The notes beneath the pieces were generated by a model. The model searched no databases. It saw nothing but the letters and a program-made list of their open reading frames with translations, and was not told the DNA's origin. Source: Mycobacterium sp. MS1601 (GTDB lineage Bacteria; Actinomycetota; Actinomycetes; Mycobacteriales; Mycobacteriaceae). From it: DNA of 64,000 nucleotides. Shown here piece by piece: positions 26,979-37,149 of this stretch (the first letter of the stretch is position 1; every line of letters starts with the position of its first letter). The stretch spans positions 434,001 through 498,000 of the forward strand of contig NZ_CP019420.1 in NCBI RefSeq assembly GCF_001984215.1, given 5' to 3'. The translations under genes were made by a program, and so were the position numbers.

Positions 26979-28645
26979 ACGGTCTTCCCGGCGGGCTCAC
27001 GATTACGCGGCTGCTGCGTCCCGCTCCGTCCACTGCGTTCTGGCCCAATGGGTTTCAGCGGCAATGGACTGGTGGTCACCTTGTGTCCACGCACCAGCGG
27101 AAGGGTCAGTCGGAAGCAGGCACCGTTGCCCGGCTCACCCCACGCCTCGAGCCGGCCCTGGTGCAGCCGGGCATCCTCGATGCTGATGGCCAACCCCAGA
27201 CCGGTACCGCCGGAGCGGCGCACTCGCGACGGATCCGACCGCCAGAACCGGCTGAACACCAACTTCTCCTCACCTGGCCGCAGACCCACACCGTAGTCGC
27301 GCACCGTCACCGCCACCGTGTCCTCGTCGGCAGCCATGCGTATGCGCACCGGTTTACGCTCGGCGTGGTCTATGGCGTTGGCGATGAGGTTGCGCAGGAT
27401 CCGCTCGACCCGGCGGGCGTCCACTTCGGCGATCACCTCGTCACCGGGCATCTCCACCAACAGTTCGATGCCGGCGTCATCGGCCAGGTGTCCGACGTTA
27501 CCCAGTGCGCTGTTGACGGTGGAGCGCAGATCGACGGCCTCGACCGACAATTCGGCCACACCGGCGTCGTGCCGAGAGATTTCCAGCAGGTCGGCCAGCA
27601 GGGTCTCGAATCGGTCGAGTTCGTTGACCATCAGCTCGGTGGACCGCCGCAGGGCCGGGTCCAGTTCCTCGCTGTGATCGTGGATCAGGTCGGCGGCCAT
27701 CCGGACAGTGGTCAACGGTGTCCGCAGTTCGTGGCTGACGTCAGAAGTGAAGCGGCGCTGCAGGTTGCCGAACTCCTCGAGTTGGGTGATCTGGCGACTC
27801 AGACTCTCGGCCATGTCGTTGAACGAGACCGCCAGCCGTGCCATGTCGTCCTCGCCGCGCACCGGCATGCGTTCGGTCAGGTGCCCTTCGGCGAACCGCT
27901 CGGCGATCCGCGACGCGGAGCGCACCGGCAGCACCACCTGGCGCGATACCAGCACCGCGATGCCGGCCAGCAACACCAGCAGCACCACGCCGCCGGTGGC
28001 CATGGTGCCGCGCACCAGCGTGATGGTGCTCTCTTCCGATGACAGCGGGAAGATCAGATAGATCTCGAGGTTGGTGACCCGCGACGGAGTTGGGCTGCCG
28101 ATGATCAGCGCCGGGCCGGAGAAGCCCTCGGTACGCACTCCTGCGTACTGGTAGCTGACCTGGCCGGCCTTGACGAATTCCCGCAGCGCATCCGGGATCT
28201 GGTCGATGGGCCCGGCCGCCGTGGCGGCCCGCGGACCGTCGCCCGGCACCACGAGCACGGCGTCGAAAGCCCCTGCCAGTGCCGAGCCCGCCGCCGGGTC
28301 GGCTTTGGAGATCAGCGTGTTGCGGGCCAGCTGCAGACTGCTGTCGAGGGAGCGGCTCTCCTCACCCCCGACGATGCCGCCGACGGTGGTGCGCGCTCGC
28401 TCGATCTCTTCGGTGGCGGCGCGCACTTTGACCTCGAGCACCCGGTCGGTGATCTGGCTGGTCAGCACAAAACCGAGCACCATGATGACCGCCAACGACA
28501 GACCGAGGGTCAGCACCACCACCCGCAGCTGCAACGAACGGCGCCACGCGACGCCAACCGCTCGACTCACCGCGCTCAGGCCGCTCAGCAGGGGGCCGGT
28601 GCGACCCCAGCGTCCGCGAGTGCGCCGCTTCGAGCGCAGGATCAC
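26975..28645 (-). CDS. mtrB: Sensor histidine kinase MtrB
   Basis: The protein has 556 residues: a basic N-terminus, TM1 about 40-62, an extracytoplasmic sensor region, TM2 about 215-234, HAMP about 236-288, and DHp with the H-box [15 protein letters not shown] (phospho-acceptor H305). The HATPase_c domain has [16 protein letters not shown] and [10 protein letters not shown]. It phosphorylates MtrA and controls cell-wall hydrolases and division genes in mycobacteria. GTG 28645. It is coupled to lpqB by a 4-base overlap. Confidence 0.97.
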   Translation of the reverse strand: MILRSKRRTRGRWGRTGPLLSGLSAVSRAVGVAWRRSLQLRVVVLTLGLSLAVIMVLGFVLTSQITDRVLEVKVRAATEEIERARTTVGGIVGGEESRSLDSSLQLARNTLISKADPAAGSALAGAFDAVLVVPGDGPRAATAAGPIDQIPDALREFVKAGQVSYQYAGVRTEGFSGPALIIGSPTPSRVTNLEIYLIFPLSSEESTITLVRGTMATGGVVLLVLLAGIAVLVSRQVVLPVRSASRIAERFAEGHLTERMPVRGEDDMARLAVSFNDMAESLSRQITQLEEFGNLQRRFTSDVSHELRTPLTTVRMAADLIHDHSEELDPALRRSTELMVNELDRFETLLADLLEISRHDAGVAELSVEAVDLRSTVNSALGNVGHLADDAGIELLVEMPGDEVIAEVDARRVERILRNLIANAIDHAERKPVRIRMAADEDTVAVTVRDYGVGLRPGEEKLVFSRFWRSDPSRVRRSGGTGLGLAISIEDARLHQGRLEAWGEPGNGACFRLTLPLVRGHKVTTSPLPLKPIGPERSGRSGTQQPRNREPAGKTV

Positions 28646-28694
28646 GTGAACGGCTCGATCACTGGAGCCGGATTGTTCGCCGCGTTCCCGTCTC

Positions 28695-28730
28695 TCGTCC
28701 CCCTGCGCTCCGCGCGGGAGGTACCCCCAG
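28695..28730. repeat. Repeat-like GGTACC hairpin element between mtrA and mtrB
   Basis: The 106-bp gap between mtrA and mtrB contains, on the minus strand, CTGGGGGTACCTCCCGCGCG followed by GAGCGCAGGGGGA. CTCC and GGAG around CGCGC can pair. A shorter relative (GGGGTACCTCCG) occurs at 37115-37127. It looks like a small intergenic element rather than part of either gene. I cannot test how many copies the genome holds. Confidence 0.35.
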
Positions 28731-28751
28731 CGCTTCTTCCGCTCCCTTGGC

Positions 28752-29438
28752 TCACGGGGGTCCGGCCTTGTATCCCACCCCTCGCACGGTCAGCACCACC
28801 TGCGGGTTCTCGGGATCTTTCTCGACCTTGGCGCGCAACCGCTGGACGTGCACGTTCACCAGGCGGGTGTCGGCCGGGTGTCGGTAACCCCAGACCTGTT
28901 CGAGCAGCACATCACGAGTAAACACCTGGCGCGGTTTGCGTGCCAGCGCCACCAGCAGGTCGAACTCCAACGGCGTCAGTGAGATCTGCTCGCCTGCCCG
29001 GGTGACCTTGTGGGCCGGGACATCGATGTCGATGTCGGCGATCGACAGCATCTCGGCAGGCTCGTCCTCGTTGCGCCGCAGCCGCGCCCGCACACGTGCG
29101 ACCAGTTCCTTCGGCTTGAACGGCTTCATCACATAGTCGTCTGCGCCGGATTCCAACCCGAGGACGACGTCCACGGTGTCGGTCTTGGCGGTGAGCATCA
29201 CGATGGGCACACCCGAGTCGGCACGCAGCACACGGCAGACGTCGATCCCGTTCATCCCGGGCAGCATCAGGTCCAGGAGAACCAGATCGGGCCGCAACTC
29301 CCGCACCGCCGTCAGCGCCTGGGTGCCGTCACCGATCACCGCGGTGTCGAACCCTTCCCCACGCAAGACGATGGTGAGCATTTCGGCCAGCGATGCATCG
29401 TCATCGACGACCAAGATCCTTTGCCTCATGGTGTCCAT
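28752..29438 (-). CDS. mtrA: Response regulator MtrA
   Basis: The protein has 228 residues. The receiver domain has the acidic pair in VVDDD, the phospho-acceptor D56 in [10 protein letters not shown] and K in MKPFKPKEL. The C-terminal OmpR/PhoB winged helix ends [15 protein letters not shown]. It appears nearly identical to the M. tuberculosis protein, so MDTMRQRIL (ATG 29438) is taken as the start although the frame is open upstream. It regulates division, cell-wall and dnaA-linked genes together with MtrB. A hydrolase operon is divergent from it. Confidence 0.98.
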   Translation of the reverse strand: MDTMRQRILVVDDDASLAEMLTIVLRGEGFDTAVIGDGTQALTAVRELRPDLVLLDLMLPGMNGIDVCRVLRADSGVPIVMLTAKTDTVDVVLGLESGADDYVMKPFKPKELVARVRARLRRNEDEPAEMLSIADIDIDVPAHKVTRAGEQISLTPLEFDLLVALARKPRQVFTRDVLLEQVWGYRHPADTRLVNVHVQRLRAKVEKDPENPQVVLTVRGVGYKAGPP

Positions 29439-29555
29439 GGTGTCACCGATACGCGACAAAACTCCGCTACCACACGCGCAAATATCGCCCGGATCTCCGA
29501 AGCTCACGGCCGGGAACAACTCGACCCTGGTCTCGGTTACACGCCTTGCAAGACT

Positions 29556-29574
29556 TATATAACATCGTTCTATA
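29556..29574. promoter_or_regulatory. Candidate TetR operator of the hydrolase-tetR operon
   Basis: TATATAACATCGTTCTATA is close to a palindrome, with outer TATA/TATA arms and inner AAC/GTT. It ends 22 bp before the hydrolase start and overlaps the likely -10 region (TATAAC). The regulator is probably the TetR gene at the end of the same operon. Confidence 0.6.
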
Positions 29575-29596
29575 AGAGTTCGGAAGGACCAGGATC

Positions 29597-30403
29597 ATGA
29601 CCAACGTCGCCTTCATCCATGGACTGTGGGTCGCCCAGAGCGCATGGCAGCCCTGGATCGACTACTTCACGCAGAACGGTCATCAGGCCATCGCCCTCCC
29701 GTGGCCGGGCGAGCTCGCGACCGTCGACGCCACTCGCGAGAACCCGGACGCTCAGGCCGGCTACGGCATCAACGCCCTGACCGACCACTTCGCGACGCTG
29801 CTTCACCAGTTCGACGCCCCTGCGGTGGTGATCGGCCACTCCTTCGGAGGGCTCGTCGCGCAGAAGCTGCTGAGCCAGCACAAGGCGGCCGCCGCGGTCG
29901 CGATCGACCCCGCACCCATCAAGGGTGTCCGGGCACTGCCCCTGGCGCAGTTGCGCTCGGCGTTTCCGGTACTCGGCAATCCGCGCAACGGCAAGCGCGC
30001 CACGGGCCTGACCAAAGACCAGTGGCGGTACGGGTTCGGCAACGCGCTGACCCAGGCCGAATCGGACGCGCTGTGGGAGCGGTGGTCCATCCCGTCGCCG
30101 GGTAAGCCGCTCTTCGAAGCCGCCACCGCCAACTTCAGCCCGAACTCCCCCGCCGCGGTCGACACCGCCAACGGCACCCGCGGGCCACTCCTGATCACCG
30201 GAGGCACCGCCGATCACACCGTGCCGTTGGTGACCGCCAAGGCCGCGCATCATCTCTACCGCAACTCCGAGGCCATCACCGACTTCCACGAGTTCGACGG
30301 GCGCGGGCATTCGCTGACCATCGACAGCGGCTGGCGTGACGTGGCCGACACCTCGCTGGCCTGGATGGCACGGCGCGGCGTCGACAGCCCGGCGCGGGCG
30401 TGA
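29597..30403 (+). CDS. Alpha/beta hydrolase
   Basis: The protein has 268 residues. It has an oxyanion region FIHGLWV, the nucleophile elbow GHSFGG, an acid in TGGTADHTVP and the catalytic His in GRGHSLTID. No signal peptide is seen, so it is cytosolic. ATG 29597 follows GGAAGG. Such single-domain hydrolases act on esters, lactones or epoxides; the substrate is unknown. It is the first gene of a two-gene operon with a TetR regulator (4-base overlap), and the block as a whole separates mtrA from tmk. Confidence 0.85.
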   Translation: MTNVAFIHGLWVAQSAWQPWIDYFTQNGHQAIALPWPGELATVDATRENPDAQAGYGINALTDHFATLLHQFDAPAVVIGHSFGGLVAQKLLSQHKAAAAVAIDPAPIKGVRALPLAQLRSAFPVLGNPRNGKRATGLTKDQWRYGFGNALTQAESDALWERWSIPSPGKPLFEAATANFSPNSPAAVDTANGTRGPLLITGGTADHTVPLVTAKAAHHLYRNSEAITDFHEFDGRGHSLTIDSGWRDVADTSLAWMARRGVDSPARA

Positions 30404-30960
30404 CCCGTCGACGCACGGCCAGCCAGGAGGTCTCGGGTGCGCTGCTGCAGGCGGCCGAAGCCGTCTTGGATCGCGACGGCGCAGGCGGTGTCACCGTCCG
30501 CGCCGTCGCCAGGGAAGCCGGAGTCGCGCCGATGGGTGTCTACAACCGGTTCGTGAACAAGGACGGAATGCTGACCGCTTTGGCAAACCGGGCGCTGGAC
30601 GAATTGGCCGTCTCGATCGACATCGACGACGACGATCCGGATGCGCGATTTCGTCGCGCCTGCCGCGGCTACCGCGACTTCGCGTTGCGGCACCCGGCTC
30701 GCTACGCCCTGATCTTCGCCGCCGGCAGCCCGCTGAGCGACCAGTCCTCGGACGTGGCCGCGCATGGCCGTTCGGTGTTCGCCGTCCTGGTCGAGCTGGT
30801 CACCGAACTCGGCAGCGACGACCCCACCGAAACCGCACAGGCCGTCTGGAGCGCCGTGCACGGCGCGGTGTCCATCGAGCTGACGGGGATCGGTCAAACA
30901 CCCGATTCATCAGCCTCTTTCGAGAACCTCTTGAGCTTGATGGTTGCCGGTCTGCGGTAA
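30400..30960 (+). CDS. TetR/AcrR-family transcriptional regulator
   Basis: The protein has 186 residues. The N-terminal helix-turn-helix reads VRAVAREAGVAPMGVYNRFVNKDGML, split over helices 2-3 (key VAREAGVAPMGVYNRF). The C-terminal ligand domain (about 75-186) contains CRGYRDFALRHPARYALIFA. GTG 30400 overlaps the hydrolase stop, and RTA-rich N-terminal residues precede the fold. It probably represses its own operon through 29556-29574. Confidence 0.85.
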   Translation: MTRRRTASQEVSGALLQAAEAVLDRDGAGGVTVRAVAREAGVAPMGVYNRFVNKDGMLTALANRALDELAVSIDIDDDDPDARFRRACRGYRDFALRHPARYALIFAAGSPLSDQSSDVAAHGRSVFAVLVELVTELGSDDPTETAQAVWSAVHGAVSIELTGIGQTPDSSASFENLLSLMVAGLR

Positions 30961-30996
30961 CCCCAATTTGTCAGTGGCTTCTGCTTGGATGGTGTC

Positions 30997-32259
30997 ATGT
31001 CCACCACCGCAACACCTTTGGCCGCTGCTGGGGAAAATCCCCAGCAGCGATTCGAGGTGTTGTTCGGCAGGCTGGGCGAGTTGGCCGGGCAGCGTAACGC
31101 GATCGACGGTGAGATCGTGGAGATCATCGCCGAGATCGACCGCGACGGACTGGCAGGCAACACCGGCTTCCGCTCCATCGAGGCACTGGTGGCCTGCAAA
31201 ACCGGAGTATCCCCACACCGGGCGAAAACCGCCACCACCATCGCCCGACGCAGCGCCGAGTTCCCCCGATGCACTGACGCCATGCGCGAAGGCTGGCTCT
31301 CCCTCGATCAGGTCGGTGTCATCGCCACCAAGGCCGGCGCCGGTTCCGACGCGCACTACGTCCAGTTCGCGAAATACGCCACCGTCCAACAGATCCGCAC
31401 CGCCATCAAACAGGAACCCAAACCAGAGCCTCTACCCGACGCTGAGCCCGCGCCGCAGCCGGAGCCGGAGCGCTCACTCACCCAGACCTCGGATGGCGAG
31501 TCCACCACCTGGCACGTCACCCTTGCCTCTGAGGAAGCTGCCGAGTTCGACGCCGCCCTACGCTCGCACCAGGACAAGCTCGTCGTCGAATGGAAACGCG
31601 ACCACACCGAGGAGTCAGAAACTACGCCGCCCTTCCCGACGCCGGTGGACGGGTTCATGAGCCTGGTGCGAGCCGGCTGGGATACCGATGTCACCGCCCG
31701 GCCCCACGGTCAGCGCACGACCGTCGTCGTCCACCTCGACCTCGAATCCCGCCTCGCCAACCTGCATCTCGGGCCACTGCTTTCCGATGCCGACCGCCAA
31801 TATCTTCTCTGCGATGCGACCTGCGAGGTGTGGTTCGAACGCCACGGCAAGCCCATCGGTTCAGGCCGGGAAACCCGCACCATCAGCCGTCGCCTGCGTC
31901 GCGCTCTGGAGCACCGCGACAGCGGCACGTGTGTGGTGCCCGGTTGCGGCGCCACCCGCGGCCTGCATGCCCACCACTTACGGCATTGGGAGGACGGCGG
32001 ACCCACCGAACTCTGGAACCTGGTGTTGGTCTGCCCCTTTCACCATCGCATGCACCACCGCGGGCGGATCACCCTCACCGGCCCCGCCGACGGTTTGGTC
32101 GTCGCCGACGCCACCGGCCGCCGCATGACTGCAGGGTCCCTGGCAAGACCACCCACCACACCACGACCCGATGTGCCGCCACCGTTCGGGCCAACCGGGG
32201 AACGATGCGACTGGTGGTGGTACACGCCCTACCAGCCACCCACTGATACCGCGTGCTAG
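30997..32259 (+). CDS. DUF222/HNH endonuclease-like protein (13E12 repeat family)
   Basis: The protein has 420 residues. An N-terminal DUF222 helical region (RFEVLFGRLGELAGQRNAID, then FRSIEALVACKTGVSPHRAK in part) is followed by a Pro/Glu-rich spacer near 140-160. An HNH domain near the C-terminus has C-V-V-P-G-C, LHAHHLRHWEDGG, ELWNLVLVC and PFHHRMHHRG. This is the abundant 13E12/REP-linked family of mycobacteria, often found at insertion points; its function is unclear. ATG 30997 is preferred to a TTG at 30985. The last 4 bases overlap the tmk stop convergently. Confidence 0.88.
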   Translation: MSTTATPLAAAGENPQQRFEVLFGRLGELAGQRNAIDGEIVEIIAEIDRDGLAGNTGFRSIEALVACKTGVSPHRAKTATTIARRSAEFPRCTDAMREGWLSLDQVGVIATKAGAGSDAHYVQFAKYATVQQIRTAIKQEPKPEPLPDAEPAPQPEPERSLTQTSDGESTTWHVTLASEEAAEFDAALRSHQDKLVVEWKRDHTEESETTPPFPTPVDGFMSLVRAGWDTDVTARPHGQRTTVVVHLDLESRLANLHLGPLLSDADRQYLLCDATCEVWFERHGKPIGSGRETRTISRRLRRALEHRDSGTCVVPGCGATRGLHAHHLRHWEDGGPTELWNLVLVCPFHHRMHHRGRITLTGPADGLVVADATGRRMTAGSLARPPTTPRPDVPPPFGPTGERCDWWWYTPYQPPTDTAC

Positions 32260-32891
32260 CGGGCGCCCGCCACTTCAGCTGCCACCGCAGCCGGATCGGC
32301 GTCAGCGCCGGCGATGAGCCAGCGGCCGCCCCAGTCGGCCGCAGCCAACTCCGAGTAGACGGCGCCGGTGCGGTACTGCAGCCCGCCATCGCGTTCGTAG
32401 GCGTCGCGAGCCCGGCTGGGGTCGCTCTCGGCACGTGAGCGGGCCCGTTGCTCAGCGAGCTCCACCGGAACATCGAGCAGCAGTTGGTAATCCGCACTCG
32501 GCAGGCGCAGCCGCTGGTATTCCAGCCGATACACCCAGTCCACCACCTCACCGTCGGCGCCCTGATGCAGGCGCGCCGCGCTGTATGCGGCATTGGATGC
32601 GACATAGCGGTCCAGGATCACCACGTCATGGCTGGCCCGCAGCTGCACCAACTCATCGATGGCACCCGCGCGATCCAACGCGAACAGCATCGCCATGGCA
32701 TACACCGAGTCCGCGAGGTCGCCGTGATCACCATGCAGGGCCTCGGCGGCGACGTCTGCGGTCACCGACTGGCCGTACCGAGGAAACGCCAGCGTAGCGA
32801 CAGTTTTTCCCGCAGCTGAGAATGCCGCCTGCAACGCTCGCGACAGCGTGTTCTTGCCGGCACCGTCTACGCCTTCGATCGCGATGAGCAC
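32256..32891 (-). CDS. tmk: Thymidylate kinase
   Basis: The protein has 211 residues. It phosphorylates dTMP to dTDP. The P-loop is EGVDGAGKNTL, where most family members have K-[ST]-T; the Asp at position 9 is normal. FPRYGQS and the DRY motif ILDRYVASNAAYSAA follow, and a lid with RSRAESDPSRARDAYE. It corresponds to M. tuberculosis Rv3247c, which sits directly beside mtrA there; here a 2.7-kb block lies between. Confidence 0.95.
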   Translation of the reverse strand: MLIAIEGVDGAGKNTLSRALQAAFSAAGKTVATLAFPRYGQSVTADVAAEALHGDHGDLADSVYAMAMLFALDRAGAIDELVQLRASHDVVILDRYVASNAAYSAARLHQGADGEVVDWVYRLEYQRLRLPSADYQLLLDVPVELAEQRARSRAESDPSRARDAYERDGGLQYRTGAVYSELAAADWGGRWLIAGADADPAAVAAEVAGAR

Positions 32892-32913
32892 CGCCGCAGC
32901 CTAGCGGCAAGTT

Positions 32914-32931
32914 CGCGTAGTGCACTACGCG
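32914..32931. promoter_or_regulatory. 18-bp perfect palindrome between tmk and the heme-binding-like gene
   Basis: CGCGTAGTGCACTACGCG is perfectly self-complementary. It lies in a divergent promoter, 23 bp from the tmk start and 80 bp from the start of the other gene. A dimeric repressor site is likely; the regulator is unknown. Confidence 0.55.
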
Positions 32932-33010
32932 CGACCCCGTGAACGAGTCCTCCGACACTGAGGTCAGGGCGGCCGCATCCACGCTGCCGCGCAGCCACAG
33001 GGGGAAACAC

Positions 33011-34024
33011 ATGCTGTCGAGCGCTCAAAAACGGGAACTGATCACGCAACCGCGAAGCGTAGAACGGGCCGTCACCGACGATCCGGCCCTCGGACCGCTA
33101 CGCCTTCTGCCTGGCACCTGGATCAGCGAAGGCCGGGGATGGAACATGATCGCCCTGCCATTCGAGACCGCGACATTGGACTACCGGCTGCTCATGAACC
33201 AGTACAACGAGAAGCTGACGTTCAACCTCGTCGACAAGGCAGTGCCCAACCGTGGCCTGACGTCCGACCACGAAGCGCAGACCGACCAGCACATCGTCAC
33301 CCTCGACTACGAGCAGGTGATCGACCAGCTGATCGCCACCGACAGCCCCGAGAGCACCGTGGCCGGACCGCAAGGCGCGGCCATCCACCACGAGCCTGGA
33401 TTGTTCCTGCACATGGTCGACCAGATCGCCCCAGAGCGGATGGACATCGGCAGACTGGCCACCATCCCACACGGAAATGCAGCGCTGGCGCTCGGGAAAA
33501 GCGCCCGGATAACCGATTTCGAGCCGACGACGTCGATTCCGGCGGTGAATGGCCTGCCGATCGGGGTCAACCAGAACATCGGCAGCCCGTACCTGCTGCC
33601 CTACAAGTTCTTCGTCGACAACCCGTTCAAGGGCATCGTCTCCGATCCGAACTTCCCGGGTTTCGTTCCGACAGCGCCGCACCTCTTGCTGGTCAGCGCA
33701 GCCGAATCGCTCTCGATCAAGAGGACCACCATCCTCGATCTCGACACCACAAACGCCACCGGCGGGATCCACAACATTCCGTTCGTCGAGAGGCAGGCCG
33801 ATGCAACGAAGATGCACTCCATGTTCTGGATCCACGAACTGACCGATGGTGGACTGGTCCTGCAGTATCTGCAGGTGGTGATCTTGGAGTTCTTCTTGCG
33901 CTTCGACGGCTCCGGCCTGCTGATCGGCTGGCCGCACGTCAGCATCAACACGCTGACCAAGCAGTCGGACACACCGCTCGACATGCTGGAGATGGCAACG
34001 CCGTTGGCTCGTGAGGTGGGCTAG
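33011..34024 (+). CDS. Heme-binding-like beta-barrel protein
   Basis: The protein has 337 residues. It contains LRLLPGTWISEGRGWNMIAL, FNLVDKAVPNRG, HHEPGLFLHM and ATIPHGNAALALGK. These blocks match a bacterial family usually labelled heme-binding protein, distantly like the GTW...G barrel of nitrobindins. I cannot confirm heme binding. AGGGGGA lies 7 bases before ATG 33011, which is preferred to a GTG at 32939. There is no signal peptide from this start. Its last four bases overlap the lipase stop convergently. Confidence 0.65.
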   Translation: MLSSAQKRELITQPRSVERAVTDDPALGPLRLLPGTWISEGRGWNMIALPFETATLDYRLLMNQYNEKLTFNLVDKAVPNRGLTSDHEAQTDQHIVTLDYEQVIDQLIATDSPESTVAGPQGAAIHHEPGLFLHMVDQIAPERMDIGRLATIPHGNAALALGKSARITDFEPTTSIPAVNGLPIGVNQNIGSPYLLPYKFFVDNPFKGIVSDPNFPGFVPTAPHLLLVSAAESLSIKRTTILDLDTTNATGGIHNIPFVERQADATKMHSMFWIHELTDGGLVLQYLQVVILEFFLRFDGSGLLIGWPHVSINTLTKQSDTPLDMLEMATPLAREVG

Positions 34025-35334
34025 TACTGACCGCAATTCGGTGTCGTCGGCACGCCGTTGAAGCGGGCGGCGATCCACTGCATCGCAGGCTCGCCGTCCA
34101 CCAGCATGGGCAGTGCGTGATTGACCGCCGCCTTGTTGAGGAACGGGGGCTGTTCGTTGGTGCGGAAGTCGACGTCAGCGCCCTGGGCGCACCAGTCGCG
34201 GGCAAGTTGCGCGACCGGCGCGTAGGGAACCAATGGATCGAATCGGTTGCTGTTCAACAGCACTGGCGCATTCGGCCGGTATCGACCGAGCTTCTGCAGG
34301 TCCAGCAGCCCCTTGAACGGCTCCTTGGTGATCAACTGCTCGATCGGTGCGTTGAAGTAGGGTTGCAGGTGCCGAAAGGTGAATTTCGCGATGGTCTCGG
34401 CGATACACTGCTCCTGCACCTTGGACAGCATGTCGGTGCCGCGCGGGGTCAGCGTCGATCGGATCGCGGGCTCGGCCTCCGGGTAGCTGGCCATCACCGA
34501 GTTGACGGCGTAGCCCACCACACCCACCAAAGCGCTGCCGTCGGCGAAGGGGAACAGCGCAGTCAGATCGGCGGGCGGCGCACCGGCGTAGGTACCCACG
34601 ATCTTCAATTCAGGCGCGTAGGCCGACGCCAGTTCGGCGGCGGACGCGGCAGCACCGCCACCTTGCGAGTAGCCCCAGAAAGCCAGTGGCCCTTGGGGGT
34701 CCAGCGAGGTTCCGGGCAGCCGCATGGCTGCGCGGCCGGCGTCGAGCATGGCGTTGCCCTGGGCGATCCGGTTGACGTAACTGTGCACACCGGGGGTGCC
34801 GAGGCCCTCGTAATCGGTCATCACGATGGCGAATCCGCGAGCCACCATGGTCGCGACGAACAGTTCCTCGTAGTTGAACGCGATGTCGAGGTACGGCGAC
34901 CAGTGGATCCCCTGGTTGAACAGCCGCGACGGTGCACAGTGGTCCCCCTGGCCCTGGGTGCCGGGACCGTAGACGATGAGCGGACGGGGCCCCTGGCCCG
35001 GCCAGGGGTTGAACGGCTCGAAATAGGTACCCGTGACGGCGTTGGGGTTGCCGCGAGCATCGGTGCTGCGGTACATGATCCGAGTCCCCGTCGCCATGAT
35101 GGCACCCAGTTGTCCGGACGGTTCGAGTACCAGCCGTGACGGTTCCGTCCGAATCAGGTCGCCGGGCGCGCCCTCGGGCAACGGATTCGGTGGTGTGTAG
35201 AACGCGGTGTACTCGTCCTCATTCCAATACGGATGATCGTCGTCTGCGCTGGCTGCAGGGGCGAAAACAATTGTCGAACAACTATTTACGAGCCCGACAA
35301 GACAGACGAGCAGGACGACCCCGACGCGAAACAT
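34021..35334 (-). CDS. Secreted lipase (LIP/PF03583-type alpha/beta hydrolase)
   Basis: The protein has 437 residues. A Sec signal peptide (MFRVGVVLLVCLVGLVNSC, then AASA-D) ends near residue 30; a Cys at 19 could also allow lipidation. The hydrolase fold shows IVYGPGTQGQGDHCAPS, the nucleophile elbow GYSQGGG, and a late Asp/His pair in NRFDPLVPY and NHALPMLV. This resembles fungal and actinobacterial secretory lipases that release fatty acids outside the cell. It would supply acyl chains, which fits nearby fatty-acid and alkane genes only loosely. Confidence 0.85.
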   Translation of the reverse strand: MFRVGVVLLVCLVGLVNSCSTIVFAPAASADDDHPYWNEDEYTAFYTPPNPLPEGAPGDLIRTEPSRLVLEPSGQLGAIMATGTRIMYRSTDARGNPNAVTGTYFEPFNPWPGQGPRPLIVYGPGTQGQGDHCAPSRLFNQGIHWSPYLDIAFNYEELFVATMVARGFAIVMTDYEGLGTPGVHSYVNRIAQGNAMLDAGRAAMRLPGTSLDPQGPLAFWGYSQGGGAAASAAELASAYAPELKIVGTYAGAPPADLTALFPFADGSALVGVVGYAVNSVMASYPEAEPAIRSTLTPRGTDMLSKVQEQCIAETIAKFTFRHLQPYFNAPIEQLITKEPFKGLLDLQKLGRYRPNAPVLLNSNRFDPLVPYAPVAQLARDWCAQGADVDFRTNEQPPFLNKAAVNHALPMLVDGEPAMQWIAARFNGVPTTPNCGQY

Positions 35335-35411
35335 TACTGGACAGTAACAAAGGAGGGGCTATTTGACTACGGATTCCGCAGTTTACGGATCGACAGTCAG
35401 CTGTCACACGA

Positions 35412-35445
35412 AGAACGCCCCCTTCCCGGAGGAAGAGGGCGTTCT
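35412..35445 (-). terminator. Hairpin terminator after sahH
   Basis: AGAACGCCC (35412-35420) pairs with GGGCGTTCT (35437-35445). An inner CTTCC/GGAAG stem has a CGGA loop and one mismatch lies between the two stems. It starts 10 bp beyond the sahH stop on the minus strand. There is no long T tract, as is common for mycobacterial terminators. Confidence 0.7.
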
Positions 35446-35455
35446 CGCAGAAACG

Positions 35456-36919
<1,464 letters not shown>

Positions 36920-37038
36920 GTAAGAGCCCCTAAATCATTCGTCATTGTCGAGAACGTCGGGCGCGCATGAGGCAGCACCCAGACAGACAACCCAAAGCCT
37001 GCGGGCTCGCGGGACAGGCGGCTGAAGCGCTCTGCCAG

Positions 37039-37089
37039 CTAAGGGGTATCGATGACACCGTAGCGCCCGGCCGCGCGGTTCATCAATCT
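37039..37089 (-). pseudogene. Remnant of a TetR gene 3' end
   Basis: Read on the minus strand, this segment codes RLMNRAAGRYGVIDTP and a stop. The TetR gene at 38342-39052 reads RLMTPYAQRYGVIET at the matching place. The two share 18 identical bases (37049-37066 and 38394-38411). The MFS gene lies between them, so this is probably the original end of that TetR gene, cut off by insertion. Confidence 0.6.
37049..37066. repeat. 18-bp direct repeat, left copy flanking the MFS gene
   Basis: TCGATGACACCGTAGCGC is identical to 38394-38411. The pair brackets the MFS gene. Confidence 0.8.
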
Positions 37090-37149
37090 GCCCTGTTTGG
37101 ACGGGTCGCCGCACGGGGTACCTCCGCCTGGCCGAATGGAGGTGTGCCG

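Noticed and set aside
36920..37038. Possible SAH or SAM riboswitch upstream of sahH
   Set aside because: I could not find the conserved stem-loop elements of those classes, and the gap is short.
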